Numbered from the stretch's first letter, positions 16,629 to 25,510 are shown. The stretch is 64,000 nt of DNA from Actinomycetota bacterium (GCA_016235065.1 JACRMB010000003.1:62001-126000), one strand, 5' to 3'. Numbers and translations are program-made. The notes: a model not told the origin generated them from the sequence alone.

Positions 16629-17432
16629 ATGGCTGTGTCCGACACAACCAACGATCGCATGATGTCTCTCATCGGGCATCTCGAGGAACTCCGCAAGCGT
16701 ATAATCATCTCTATCGCGGCGCTCTGCGTCGGGGTGATAATCTGCTTTATCTTCAAGGGGTTCCTGCTCGAGCTGCTGACCGAGCCCCTGGGCGACAAAA
16801 AGCTGATCACCCTGTCTCCCACGGAATCCTTCATGACCGTCTTCAAGGTCGCTGGATACGCCGGTATGATCATCGCCTCGCCGGTGATCATCTACCAGAT
16901 CTGGGCGTTTGTGGCGCCGGGGCTGAGGGCCACTGAAAAGAAGGTCATAATCTTTGCTACCTTTTTCACCACTCTCCTTTTCCTGGCCGGGGTCGCATTT
17001 GCATGGAAATTCGTACTGCCCAGGACCCTCGACTTTCTACTCAATTACGAGAGCGATGTCTTCAACCAGCAGGTCCAGTCGTCGCAGTACTTCACTTTCG
17101 TGGCCATGTTCATGCTGGGCTTCGGCATAATCTTTGAGCTGCCGGCGATGATACTGTCGCTGGTACGTCTGGGCATCGTTGACCCCAAGGTCCTTCGCAA
17201 GAAACGAAAATACGCCATCCTTGTGGGTGTCATCGTCAGCGCCGCTCTGACTCCGGGCCAGGACCTGTTCTCTATGCTGGCCATGGCTATCCCCTTTGTT
17301 CTCCTATATGAGATCAGCCTGGTCCTGAGCCGTTTCGTCAAGCGGCCGGCACGGCTCGACGCCAAAGTTGAGACACCGGAGGACGAGAATCCGGAGGACG
17401 AACCGCCCGAATCCGGGGAAGCGGCGGACTAG
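16629..17432 (+). CDS. tatC: Sec-independent translocase protein TatC
   Basis: A 267-residue polytopic protein with six transmembrane helices. Family landmarks are the N-terminal HLEELRKRI, SPTESFMTVFKVAGYAG, PVIIYQIWAFVAPGLRATEKK and a late VSAALTPGQDLFSM loop. It binds twin-arginine signal peptides and recruits TatA. The tail after residue 240 is acidic (EDENPEDEPPESGEAAD). ATG at 16629; the stop abuts the ATG of the following glycosyltransferase gene, indicating one transcript. Confidence 0.96.
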   Translation: MAVSDTTNDRMMSLIGHLEELRKRIIISIAALCVGVIICFIFKGFLLELLTEPLGDKKLITLSPTESFMTVFKVAGYAGMIIASPVIIYQIWAFVAPGLRATEKKVIIFATFFTTLLFLAGVAFAWKFVLPRTLDFLLNYESDVFNQQVQSSQYFTFVAMFMLGFGIIFELPAMILSLVRLGIVDPKVLRKKRKYAILVGVIVSAALTPGQDLFSMLAMAIPFVLLYEISLVLSRFVKRPARLDAKVETPEDENPEDEPPESGEAAD

Positions 17433-18236
17433 ATGAGACCCGTGCTCGAACATGAAGCCATGGATGAGCCGGCGGCCGAGACAATAAATACCGCAGACCT
17501 GCAGACGGTAGAACTCTCCGTCGTCATCCCTGTCTTCAATGAAGAAGAGCGGATAATCAACACGATCACCCAGCTGGACGCATACCTCAGGCAGCAGGAA
17601 ATTGATTACGAAGTCATCATCTCCGACGATGGCAGCCATGACGGGAGTCCTCATCTTGTCAGAGAGAATTTTGCCGGCCGCGATTCCGTCAGGCTTATCC
17701 GGGACAGGCAGAACCGTGGCAAGGGTGCAGCGGTCAGGCGGGGAGTCCTCGCGGCCCGGGGCAAACACATAATCTTCACCGACGCCGATCTGTCCTATCC
17801 AGTCGAATCGATCGGGCTGTGCATGGAGGCCTTGAGGGAGTACGACATTGCTGTTGGCTCTCGCAACCTGCCTGGTTCGGAGATCGAGATCACGCCGCCA
17901 CTGATGCGCCGTTTGACCGGTCCTGTCTTCAAGGCCATGGTCAGGGGGATCGTCGTGAGTGGCTTTACCGACACCCAGTGCGGCTTCAAGGGATTCCGGT
18001 CACAGGCGGCTCATGACATCTTCACCAACTGCACGGTCAACGGATTTTCTTTCGATGTGGAAGTGCTGGCGGTCGCGAGGCTGTTCGGCTACAGCATCAC
18101 CGAGGTGCCGGTGCGGTTGCTGCTGGATTCTTCTGACTCCCGGATCAACCTGACGAGCGACCCGTTTCGGATGCTCGCAGAACTCTTCGAGATCCGGCGC
18201 CGTGTACGGAAGCTTCGCGGCGAGCTGGGGGACTGA
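17433..18236 (+). CDS. Family 2 glycosyltransferase, polyprenyl-phosphate sugar synthase-like
   Basis: A 267-residue GT-A fold enzyme with LSVVIPVFNEEERI (nucleotide-sugar fold), ISDDGSHDGS, GKGAAVRRGVLAARG, TDADLSYPVE (the DxD metal motif is DAD) and QCGFKGFR. This set is typical of dolichyl/undecaprenyl-phosphate glucosyl- or mannosyltransferases such as DPG synthase. It lacks C-terminal membrane helices, so would be membrane-associated only. It begins at ATG 17433 directly after the tatC stop. Its lipid-linked sugar could feed the GT-C enzyme at 20242-22131. Confidence 0.85.
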   Translation: MRPVLEHEAMDEPAAETINTADLQTVELSVVIPVFNEEERIINTITQLDAYLRQQEIDYEVIISDDGSHDGSPHLVRENFAGRDSVRLIRDRQNRGKGAAVRRGVLAARGKHIIFTDADLSYPVESIGLCMEALREYDIAVGSRNLPGSEIEITPPLMRRLTGPVFKAMVRGIVVSGFTDTQCGFKGFRSQAAHDIFTNCTVNGFSFDVEVLAVARLFGYSITEVPVRLLLDSSDSRINLTSDPFRMLAELFEIRRRVRKLRGELGD

Positions 18237-18299
18237 CTGCTCGCTCGGGCGAGCGACCTGAACCGGCGTCCACTGATCGTGGCCGGCCATCCACAAAAC

Positions 18300-19286
18300 T
18301 CAGCGAACCATCTCCTTGAATCCTTCAAGTCCTGTATCTGACCTCACCCGGTAACGCATCAGCACGAATGGATCGTCGCTGCTCTGCTGCTCGCCGGGAT
18401 CGGTCGAGGTGGCCAGCAGATAGCCGGATTCCTTCACTGAGGCGATGACGTCGGCGTCATACTTTCCCGCGGGGTAGCAGAACCAATAGACCGGATGCCC
18501 GAGATGTGCTTTCAGGGTCTCGGCCGAACCCGTTACTTCCGCCTGAAGATCGGCTGCGCCCAGAGTGGTAAGGTCCCTGTGTGCTGCCGTGTGCGACCCG
18601 ATATCCATCCCTTTACGGTCGAGCTCGACGATCTGGTCCCAGCTCATGTATTCGGGTGTCCCCACCAGGTCGGTGACGATGTAAAAAGTCGCAGGGAAAT
18701 CATACTTCTCCAGGATGGGAACGACGACCTGGTAGTTGTCCACGTAGCCGTCGTCGAAAGTGAGCATCACCGGATTGGGTGGCAGGGGAGCGCCACCATA
18801 AAGGGCTTTGAAAAGCTGGGTCTCGCTTACCGGCTGGTAGCCGGCTTGTTTGAGGTACGCCATCTGGGCTTCCAGGTCGGCGGTGGAGACCGTCAGTCCC
18901 TGTCTAAGCTCATCTGCGCCTGCCGGAGGTTCGCCTGTGTGGTGGAACATCAGGATCGGCAGCTTGACCACCTGGGCGGGGCTTGGTAGAGAAGCCGGGA
19001 AAGCCAGCGGTACGAAGGCGGTTTTTTCCAGCGATGTCTTCGTTTCCGCAGGAACCGTCGGCTGGTTGCCGGCCGTCTCGTCCGCGGGCGGCGGCTCTGT
19101 CACGATGACCACGCCGTCAGCAGCCTTTGAACCAAAGCTGAACCAGGCAGCGGCACCGACGATGGCAAGCGCTAGGACGATCAAAGCCACCGCCAGGGGC
19201 ATGATCAGTTTGCTGGAGCCTGAACCCCCGGATGGTTGTTCCCCCATACCTTTTGCTCTCATATCTTCTTCGTTATTCGCGTTCAT
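18300..19286 (-). CDS. Membrane-anchored polysaccharide deacetylase
   Basis: A 328-residue protein. The N-terminal cytosolic tail and one transmembrane helix (about residues 25-48) precede a linker and a NodB-homology carbohydrate esterase 4 domain. MFHHTGEPP marks the domain entry, LTFDDGYVDNY supplies the catalytic Asp pair, IGSHTAAHRDLT provides the metal-binding HxxxH, and WFCYPAGKYD the RxxPY-like motif. It removes acetyl groups from an envelope polysaccharide or peptidoglycan. ATG at 19286 lies 6 nt after AGGA; an ATG at 19292 overlaps it. It is last of a three-gene minus-strand envelope cluster. Confidence 0.88.
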   Translation of the reverse strand: MNANNEEDMRAKGMGEQPSGGSGSSKLIMPLAVALIVLALAIVGAAAWFSFGSKAADGVVIVTEPPPADETAGNQPTVPAETKTSLEKTAFVPLAFPASLPSPAQVVKLPILMFHHTGEPPAGADELRQGLTVSTADLEAQMAYLKQAGYQPVSETQLFKALYGGAPLPPNPVMLTFDDGYVDNYQVVVPILEKYDFPATFYIVTDLVGTPEYMSWDQIVELDRKGMDIGSHTAAHRDLTTLGAADLQAEVTGSAETLKAHLGHPVYWFCYPAGKYDADVIASVKESGYLLATSTDPGEQQSSDDPFVLMRYRVRSDTGLEGFKEMVR

Positions 19287-19298
19287 GATCATTCCTGG

Positions 19299-20240
19299 TC
19301 AAGGTGATGCAGCCGCTGCTGGAGTAGTCGTGGTCGCGGTCGTCTGGGCAGGAGCCTGCTGACCCGTCTGCTTTGGTGCCCTGAGTATGGGGATGAGAAG
19401 GTCGGCTGTCGGCTTGACGCCGAAAGCGCCCTTCTCGCCTGACAGCACATAGACGACCGAGACCTGGCCGATTCGGCTGTCGAGGTTGTCTACCGAGGAG
19501 ACATCAACGCTCTGGAACAGCGGTATCTCGGAGACGGGCGCCCCTTCCTGCTCGGCGCCGACTGTGAGTACGCCAAGCTCCTTGAGGCTCAGGATAAATT
19601 TCTTTTCCAGGTCGGCATAGGCTGGAACCTGTTCGTTGTCCGCCCTGGTCACGACCACAATCGCGTCGACGGGCGTATCATAGTTACCGTTAAATGAGTC
19701 GACCAGCGTACCCTGGAGCGAGGTCAGCAGCTTGACGCCGCCGCCTTTGCTGACATCGCGCGCAAGCTGGCGGCCGACCGCCGTGGTCAGTGAGGCGTCA
19801 TCCACTGAAGCAAAGGCCGGATCGCTTTTCAGGTCAGCCTTTACCTTGGCGGTTGCTGCGGGAAGGTCGAAGCGGGGGTTCATCACTGTAGTGCTCACGA
19901 CCTGGCCGCCGGCGCCATGGATGGCCGAGGTCAGCTTGCGCTGGACTTCGTCTCCCGCCGCGGATGAGGCCACAACAGCTATGCGCTTGCCCTGGAGCCT
20001 GCCCCCGACTATGAAGGGAAACGAGTCGTCCTGGTATCTGATGTTGGTGGCGCGGTCCCGGCTGAGCTGGCCGTTCTCGGTCCGCAGGCCATCCAGGTCG
20101 TGCTGGATGTCTTCGACCAGCACATCCTGGCTGGTCTCGATCACCCCGGTATCTGAAACGCTGATTCCCACGAGCACGCCAAGGCCCAGCGCCAGGAAGA
20201 CGGCTACGAGAGAGAGCAGATGATATCGCCAGGTGAGCAC
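19299..20240 (-). CDS. MctB-type copper transporter family protein
   Basis: A 313-residue protein beginning TWRYHLLSLVAVFLALGLGVLVG, a single helix followed by a coiled coil (DIQHDLDGLRTENGQLSRD). This is the start typical of the mycobacterial MctB/Rv1698 family (DUF3186). The rest is an alpha/beta periplasmic-type domain. Mycobacterial MctB is linked to copper efflux, but family members without an outer membrane may have another role. GTG at 20240 is 1 bp after the upstream stop, so translation is probably coupled. A Thr/Ala/Pro-rich tail ends the protein. Confidence 0.82.
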   Translation of the reverse strand: MLTWRYHLLSLVAVFLALGLGVLVGISVSDTGVIETSQDVLVEDIQHDLDGLRTENGQLSRDRATNIRYQDDSFPFIVGGRLQGKRIAVVASSAAGDEVQRKLTSAIHGAGGQVVSTTVMNPRFDLPAATAKVKADLKSDPAFASVDDASLTTAVGRQLARDVSKGGGVKLLTSLQGTLVDSFNGNYDTPVDAIVVVTRADNEQVPAYADLEKKFILSLKELGVLTVGAEQEGAPVSEIPLFQSVDVSSVDNLDSRIGQVSVVYVLSGEKGAFGVKPTADLLIPILRAPKQTGQQAPAQTTATTTTPAAAASP

Positions 20241-20241
20241 G

Positions 20242-22131
20242 CTAGAAGTTTACCAGCAGTTTGAGCTTAACCGCTACAAGACTCGCCAGAGCCTTCAGCT
20301 GGGGGGAGGTCGAAATGACAGCCGCCATGGGGACGACAGCCGCTACGACCAGGACCGAGATCTCCACCAGAAGCCTCGCGGGAGACGGGTCGGCGATGGA
20401 AGCGGCCTGCATGCCCGCAGCCCCCTGGCCTTTGATGATGCCGGTGCTGCCAGGGGCGCCTGCCTTGTCAGCGCCGCCGTTTCCGGGACCACTGCCCCGC
20501 AGCACAGCCCCGCCTTCGAGTGCCCATGAGACGATTTTTCTCCAGGTGCGGGGTCCGGACTCTCGGACCTTAAGAACAGTCAACAGTACCAGGGGCGGCC
20601 CGAAAACGACGAGCACCCGGAGGGGCTTTTGTATGTCCATGGAAACCGGTGCGTGCCACCAGAAGCTGTCGAAGAACATGACACTGAAAGAAAAAGACAG
20701 CGCTGCGATATACATATAGCGCCATGGCCTCAGCGCCACAAGCCCCAGGCCGAGGGTCAGATACCAGGGCTGGAACCAGAACAGGGCCAGCGGCGTCAGC
20801 AGGGCCACGCCTGCTGACGCCGAGACCATCCCCTTGAAATCCCTGACGCCGACCATGTGCCAGATCAGGTAGGCAAGCAGGATCGACGCCAGCGCCGCCT
20901 GCACAATCGTATTCGAGAGCGACAGTTGCAGATGCCCGGCGGCCGTGTCGCGGATCAGTGCCGAAAGGGTGAAATTGGTCTTCTGCCCGATAGTCGTCAG
21001 ATAAAGGAAGGTATCGCTGCCAGCCCACAGGGGGAGATAGCTGACAATCGTGACCGTGGCGACCAGGGCCATCGAACCGGCGCCGTACGCTACCCGCCGC
21101 AGGAGGTTCGGTTGCTGCCGCACGAGCAGAGCGACATAGATGAGCAGGATCGGCAGGGCGATGAACTTGACCAGGATAGCCAGGGTGATGGACAGGACGC
21201 CCAGCAGATAGCGGCGGTCCAGGTAGCAGAGCAGTCCGGCCAGCACCAGGGCAAGCATCAGCAGGTCGTTATGGGCGTTAGCCACTACCAGGGTCAGCAC
21301 GAAGGGATTCCAGCCGAAGAAGACCAGGGCCTTGCGCTCGAGGCCGGGCCGGATCCTGGCGGCGATCTTCCAGATAAGCAGGAGGTTCACCAGGTTGAGC
21401 CCGATGAAGAAGCCTCTGAAGAGCAAAAGGTTGGCGGCGATCCCGTCTCCGGCGATGCGTGCGAGGGCCGCGGTCAGATAGACATGCAGTGAACCGTACA
21501 CCGAACCGGTGCCGACCCAGCCGCCAAGTGTGAAGAAGGGATCCTGCGGAAAGAATGTCGCGGGTACGATCAGCGGATTCTCCCCGTAGAATGCGAAGAT
21601 GCGGCCATGGCGGATGTAATCGAACACGTCCGTCGAGAGCAGGAACGGTGTGACGAACATCAGCACATGGAAGGCGACAGCGAAGCCGAATATGATGCGG
21701 TTGATGCGCCGGTTCCGCCTGGCTGGGGATTCCGCAGGTTCGCGGTTGTCAGCCCGCTCTCCGTTGCTGGAAGCCATCTGAACGCCGGGATTCGCCACTT
21801 GCTGCTCACTCTCATCATCCGGGCCACCGCTCCCGGCCCCCACAGCCCGCAGGGCGAACATGTAAAAACCGAAGATGACGACGGCGTTCAGGCAGATGAC
21901 GCTATACAGGAAGTAATAGTTGGAGAGCTCAAAACCGCTCTCGGGCAGCGCCAGATATGGGGGAAAATGGCTACGGTCTGTATTGGGGATGAAAAAAGCC
22001 ACCAGGGCGAACAGCAGGTAGCCCAGGAGGCATACCGAGCCGGACAGCAGCAGCGCTGGCATTGGATTATCTGAGCCGGCCTGCCAGATGGCGGAAAGTG
22101 TCTTCCTCGTGGTTTTTGTCGGGCTATTCAT
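20242..22131 (-). CDS. GT-C superfamily polyprenol-phosphate-dependent glycosyltransferase
   Basis: A 629-residue polytopic protein with about 13 hydrophobic helices. LLSTDVFDYIRHGRIFAFYG holds an acidic motif after the first periplasmic loop region, and NPFVLTLVVANAHNDLLMLAL follows, resembling actinobacterial MptA/MptB and PIG-M-like mannosyltransferases that use polyprenol-phosphate sugars. A Gly-rich charged insert sits at about residues 100-135. ATG at 22131. It is first in the minus-strand unit GT-C, MctB-like, deacetylase, consistent with envelope glycan assembly. The sugar and acceptor cannot be told from sequence. Confidence 0.78.
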   Translation of the reverse strand: MNSPTKTTRKTLSAIWQAGSDNPMPALLLSGSVCLLGYLLFALVAFFIPNTDRSHFPPYLALPESGFELSNYYFLYSVICLNAVVIFGFYMFALRAVGAGSGGPDDESEQQVANPGVQMASSNGERADNREPAESPARRNRRINRIIFGFAVAFHVLMFVTPFLLSTDVFDYIRHGRIFAFYGENPLIVPATFFPQDPFFTLGGWVGTGSVYGSLHVYLTAALARIAGDGIAANLLLFRGFFIGLNLVNLLLIWKIAARIRPGLERKALVFFGWNPFVLTLVVANAHNDLLMLALVLAGLLCYLDRRYLLGVLSITLAILVKFIALPILLIYVALLVRQQPNLLRRVAYGAGSMALVATVTIVSYLPLWAGSDTFLYLTTIGQKTNFTLSALIRDTAAGHLQLSLSNTIVQAALASILLAYLIWHMVGVRDFKGMVSASAGVALLTPLALFWFQPWYLTLGLGLVALRPWRYMYIAALSFSFSVMFFDSFWWHAPVSMDIQKPLRVLVVFGPPLVLLTVLKVRESGPRTWRKIVSWALEGGAVLRGSGPGNGGADKAGAPGSTGIIKGQGAAGMQAASIADPSPARLLVEISVLVVAAVVPMAAVISTSPQLKALASLVAVKLKLLVNF

Positions 22132-22260
22132 GACTTTAGAGGACCTGCCAAGCGGCCGGTCTGGCCGGGACGGAACTGCCAGGAAGGATATTCATATGAA
22201 CCGCCATATCCTATAGAAAGCGGTGCGAATGCTCAAGGCACTATGGCGCTACGCACAGTT

Positions 22261-22288
22261 TTGAACTTGGTCAGCGGTAAACTATACT
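22261..22288 (+). promoter_or_regulatory. Promoter of the amidohydrolase gene
   Basis: TTGAAC (22261-22266), 16-bp spacer and TATACT (22283-22288), about 60 bp upstream of the ATG at 22350, in the divergent region with the GT-C gene. Confidence 0.5.
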
Positions 22289-22349
22289 TACGCTGGTCAG
22301 CTGCCGATAACCGCCGGCAGCAGCTTAACGCCACAGGAGGAAGGTTTCG

Positions 22350-23747
22350 ATGACAGACGCAAACGGACCCGCAGGAGATTCCGCCGGAAACAGTGAAGGC
22401 GTGAGGATCTTCAGCGCCACCTGGGTCCTTCCAGTCTCGTCGGACCCGATCCATCACGGCGCCGTGGCAGTGCAGGGGGACGAGATCAAGGGCGTCGGCC
22501 CCACCCAGAAGGTCCTCGACGAATATCCCGGCGCAGAGGTCACGGATTTCCACCACACGATAATCCTTCCCGGCTTCGTCAACTGCCACAGCCATCTGGA
22601 ATATGCCGTATTCCGCGGCCTGCTCGACAACGAGAACTTCGGCCCCTGGATGCTCGACTTCATCGACCAGAAGGCCAAGCTCTCCCGCGGCGATTATGAG
22701 ATAAGCTCCATGCTGGGAGCTTCGGAATGCGTTTCCTCCGGTATCACTACCGTCGGCGAATCCATGTACTCGGGCACCAGCCTGACGGCCATCGGCAGCG
22801 CCGGCCTGAGGGCGCGGGCCTATCAGGAGACGTTCGGACTCGATGACAACAAGCTGGAAGATACCCTGGCGCAGCTCAGGGACACTCTTGACGAACTGGA
22901 AGATGAGAAGGGCGAGCTGACCGAGGTCGGCATCTTCCCCCACGCGACCTATACGGTGAGCGCTAACCTCTACCGGGCGATAGCCGAACTGGCCCGGGAG
23001 CGGGGGATGAAGATCGCCACCCATCTTGCCGAGAGCCAGGAAGAATCCAAATATATCCGCTCGGGCTCGGGCGTACTGGCCCTCGACCTCCGGGAAAAAG
23101 TAGGCTGGGACTACCTCAACCATGAACCTTTCGGGGTGACCCCCGTGAAATATCTGCAGCAGTGGAACGTCTTTGGGCCGGATTTCATGGCAGTCCATTG
23201 TGTGCACGTGAACGACGCTGACATCGACGCGCTGGCCAGGCGGGATGTTTCCATAGCCCACTGTCCCAAGAGCAACGCCAAGCTCGGCTGCGGCATCGCG
23301 CCGCTCCCGGCGTTCCTGCGGGCGGGCATCCGGGTAGGCTTCGGCACCGACAGTCCGGCCAGCAGCAACATCATGGACATGTTCGGTGAGATGCGTACTG
23401 CCATCTTCCTGCACCGTGGCAGCGTTCAGGACGCAGGGGTGCTTAGCGCCGCAGAGTGCGTACAGCTTGCCACCCTGGGAGGCGCCAGGGCGCTCGGCAT
23501 GGATGAACGCATCGGTACCCTGGAACCGGGGAAGCAGGCCGACATCATCGCCGTCGACATGGAATACAGTCACTTCACGCCGATCCACGATCCGTACTCG
23601 TCACTGGTCTACGGCGCCAACCAGGAAGACGTCTTTTTCACCATGGTAGCCGGGCGCCCGCTGTACACCAGGAAGGTGCTTTTGACAGTTGACGACGAGG
23701 AAGTAGCCGCAAAAGCGCGTGAGGTCAAAGAGAAGCTCTGGCGCTGA
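22350..23747 (+). CDS. Amidohydrolase, deaminase type (possible aminodeoxyfutalosine deaminase)
   Basis: A 465-residue metal-dependent hydrolase of the ATZ/TRZ/SsnA group. ILPGFVNCHSHLEYAVFRG supplies the HxH metal motif, ATHLAESQEE and VHCVHVNDADI the next two His ligands, GFGTDSPASSN the Asp, and SIAHCPKSNAKLGCGI a substrate loop. The EYAVFRG context resembles deaminases of the futalosine menaquinone pathway (MqnX type); related enzymes deaminate 5'-methylthioadenosine, SAH or guanine, so the substrate is open. ATG at 22350 has AGGAGG upstream. Divergent from the GT-C gene and preceded by its own promoter. Confidence 0.82.
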   Translation: MTDANGPAGDSAGNSEGVRIFSATWVLPVSSDPIHHGAVAVQGDEIKGVGPTQKVLDEYPGAEVTDFHHTIILPGFVNCHSHLEYAVFRGLLDNENFGPWMLDFIDQKAKLSRGDYEISSMLGASECVSSGITTVGESMYSGTSLTAIGSAGLRARAYQETFGLDDNKLEDTLAQLRDTLDELEDEKGELTEVGIFPHATYTVSANLYRAIAELARERGMKIATHLAESQEESKYIRSGSGVLALDLREKVGWDYLNHEPFGVTPVKYLQQWNVFGPDFMAVHCVHVNDADIDALARRDVSIAHCPKSNAKLGCGIAPLPAFLRAGIRVGFGTDSPASSNIMDMFGEMRTAIFLHRGSVQDAGVLSAAECVQLATLGGARALGMDERIGTLEPGKQADIIAVDMEYSHFTPIHDPYSSLVYGANQEDVFFTMVAGRPLYTRKVLLTVDDEEVAAKAREVKEKLWR

Positions 23748-23804
23748 TCTGGCGCAGTTCCAGCGCTGGGACCGGTACCGAGCTGGCATGTTTCTGCAGG
23801 ATAA

Positions 23805-23834
23805 TTGGCTATTCGGCCGAATGTAACGTATAAT
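23805..23834 (+). promoter_or_regulatory. DEAD-box helicase promoter with 12-bp palindrome in the spacer
   Basis: TTGGCT (23805-23810) and TATAAT (23829-23834) with an 18-bp spacer. The spacer starts with the perfect palindrome ATTCGGCCGAAT (23811-23822), a plausible operator. The resulting leader of about 120 nt before the TTG start is long, as in cold-shock-regulated helicase genes. Confidence 0.6.
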
Positions 23835-23959
23835 TCATCAAGTATATCCACGGAAGACTCGGTTGTCCCCCGTTCCTTTTCTTGAACCCTTAAGGATCAA
23901 CTGCGTCTGCTACATGCAGTGCGATCCCCTAATGGGCGCACAGAAAAGGAGAGTTAATT

Positions 23960-25204
23960 TTGTTCGAAAAACTAGGTTTGGAAGAGCGCCTGCTCAAGGG
24001 CGTTAAAGCCATGGGCTATACCCAGCCCACGCCTATCCAGGAACAGGCAATCCCCGTAGCGCTCGAAGGCAGGGACATTGTCGGCTGTGCCCAGACGGGC
24101 ACCGGCAAGACCGCCGCCTTCATCCTGCCGCTACTCCAGAGGATGAGCCGCGAGCGCGGCATCAAGGCCCTGGTAGTCACCCCGACACGCGAACTGGCAG
24201 GCCAGATCGTCGATGTCGCCCGTGACTGCACCAAGTTCACCGGCCAGAAAGTCACCGCTGTTTACGGCGGCGTCGGCTATCAGCCCCAGAAGGACAAACT
24301 CCGGCGCGGCGTTGACCTGCTTGTGGCGACTCCCGGCAGGCTCCTGGATCTCCAGGGGCGCGGCGATGTCGACCTGAGTAAGGTCGAGGTCCTCGTCCTG
24401 GACGAGGCCGACCGTATGCTGGACATGGGCTTCTGGCCTGACGTCAAGCGCATCATCAACCTGATTCCCGGGAAGCGCCAGAACCTGCTTTTCTCGGCGA
24501 CCATGTCACACCAGGTCCTGGGAGTGGTCGGTTCAACACTGAATAATCCCGTCCGCATCGACGTGGCGCCGAGCGCTACGCCGATCGAGGCGATCGAGCA
24601 GACTGTATATCCGGTCGGCAGCACCCAGAAAGGCGACCTTCTGGTACGCCTTCTCGAGGAGCGCGACCTGGACCGCGTACTGGTCTTCACGCGCACGAAG
24701 CATCGCGCCGACCGCGTCTGCCGCACCCTGTCCCGCAAGGGCATCAAGGGCGTGGCCATCCACTCCAACCGCACCCAGTCCCAGCGCCAGCAGGCCCTGG
24801 ACGGATTCAAGAACGGCAGGTACCGGGTGCTGGTCGCGACCGACATCGTCGCCCGCGGCATCGACGTGGATAACATCTCACATGTGATCAACTTCGACCT
24901 GCCCAACAAGGCCGAGGATTACGTCCACCGCATCGGCCGTACGGCCAGAGCCGGCAACGACGGCTACGCCCTCAGCTTCCTCTCCTCCGAAGAGACTTCT
25001 TCGCTGCGGGAGATCGAAGGCCTGATCGGCACGACCCTGCCCTGCGAGGATGTCGACGGCTTCGACTACGATTACCGTGTAGTCCCCAGCCCCGACCGCC
25101 AGGCGACCAAGGTCCGCAAGCTGGTCTATAACGGTGGCGCCCTCTCCGGCAAGCGCAAGCGCGGCCGTAAGCGTCCCGCCCGCAGCATGGCCGGCGCCCG
25201 CTAA
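23960..25204 (+). CDS. DEAD-box ATP-dependent RNA helicase (RhlE/CsdA-like)
   Basis: A 414-residue DEAD-box helicase with all core motifs: a Q motif (GYTQPTPIQEQAIP), AQTGTGKT, PTRELAGQI, TPGRLLD, LDEADRMLDMGF, FSATMS, VFTRTKHRAD, ATDIVARGIDVD and HRIGRTARAG. The C-terminal tail is short and basic (GKRKRGRKRPARS), typical of RhlE-like proteins that remodel ribosomal RNA or mRNA. TTG at 23960 is chosen because AAAGGAGAG lies 6 nt upstream. A long leader and own promoter precede it, and a strong terminator follows at 25290. Confidence 0.95.
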   Translation: MFEKLGLEERLLKGVKAMGYTQPTPIQEQAIPVALEGRDIVGCAQTGTGKTAAFILPLLQRMSRERGIKALVVTPTRELAGQIVDVARDCTKFTGQKVTAVYGGVGYQPQKDKLRRGVDLLVATPGRLLDLQGRGDVDLSKVEVLVLDEADRMLDMGFWPDVKRIINLIPGKRQNLLFSATMSHQVLGVVGSTLNNPVRIDVAPSATPIEAIEQTVYPVGSTQKGDLLVRLLEERDLDRVLVFTRTKHRADRVCRTLSRKGIKGVAIHSNRTQSQRQQALDGFKNGRYRVLVATDIVARGIDVDNISHVINFDLPNKAEDYVHRIGRTARAGNDGYALSFLSSEETSSLREIEGLIGTTLPCEDVDGFDYDYRVVPSPDRQATKVRKLVYNGGALSGKRKRGRKRPARSMAGAR

Positions 25205-25206
25205 AA

Positions 25207-25269
25207 CCAGCGGGACACGGCACACCAGCGGGACACATTACTTAATTAGCAGTTAAGGGGACACATTAC
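25207..25269. repeat. Short GGGACACATTAC-type repeats
   Basis: CCAGCGGGACAC occurs at 25207-25218 and 25225-25236, and GGGACACATTAC at 25230-25241 and 25258-25269, flanking TTAATTAGCAGTTAA. Similar sequences accompany REP-associated tyrosine transposases in other genomes (from memory); no transposase gene is present here. Confidence 0.45.
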
Positions 25270-25289
25270 CCGGCTGCCATGAATGATCA

Positions 25290-25314
25290 AGAGGCCCTTC
25301 GGGGCCTCTTTTTT
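25290..25314 (+). terminator. Intrinsic terminator of the DEAD-box gene
   Basis: AGAGGCCC-TTCG-GGGCCTCT followed by a run of T. The 8-bp GC-rich stem with a UUCG tetraloop and T6 tract is a textbook rho-independent terminator. Confidence 0.93.
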
Positions 25315-25504
25315 CGCGGCCGGATCGAGTCCGTGATTATCTCTGATCACGCAGCCGACGGATCGTCCTGCATGATGCCGAAAACGTGTTGATTTCGAAG
25401 TGGATAATCCTGGGCACGGCGACCTCCCGCTCGTTTTCAGGTTTGATGAACAGGAGATGTATCTCCCGATGCTCCGATGATTATGCGCGCCGCGCCGCTT
25501 CAGC

Positions 25505-25510
25505 TATAAT
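25505..25510 (+). promoter_or_regulatory. -10 element of TPR gene copy 1
   Basis: TATAAT in a context (CGCTTCAGCTATAATG) that is repeated almost identically before copy 2. No clear -35 is seen. The gene start is about 37 bp downstream. Confidence 0.5.

Noticed and set aside
22233-23588. 451-codon antisense frame over the amidohydrolase gene
   Set aside because: The plus-strand gene has all metal-ligand motifs and an SD; the antisense translation matches no family.
25330-25480. Minus-strand stretch reading EHREIHLLFIKPENEREVAVP
   Set aside because: Protein-like composition but no start codon, SD or family match, and only about 48 codons between stops; could be chance.
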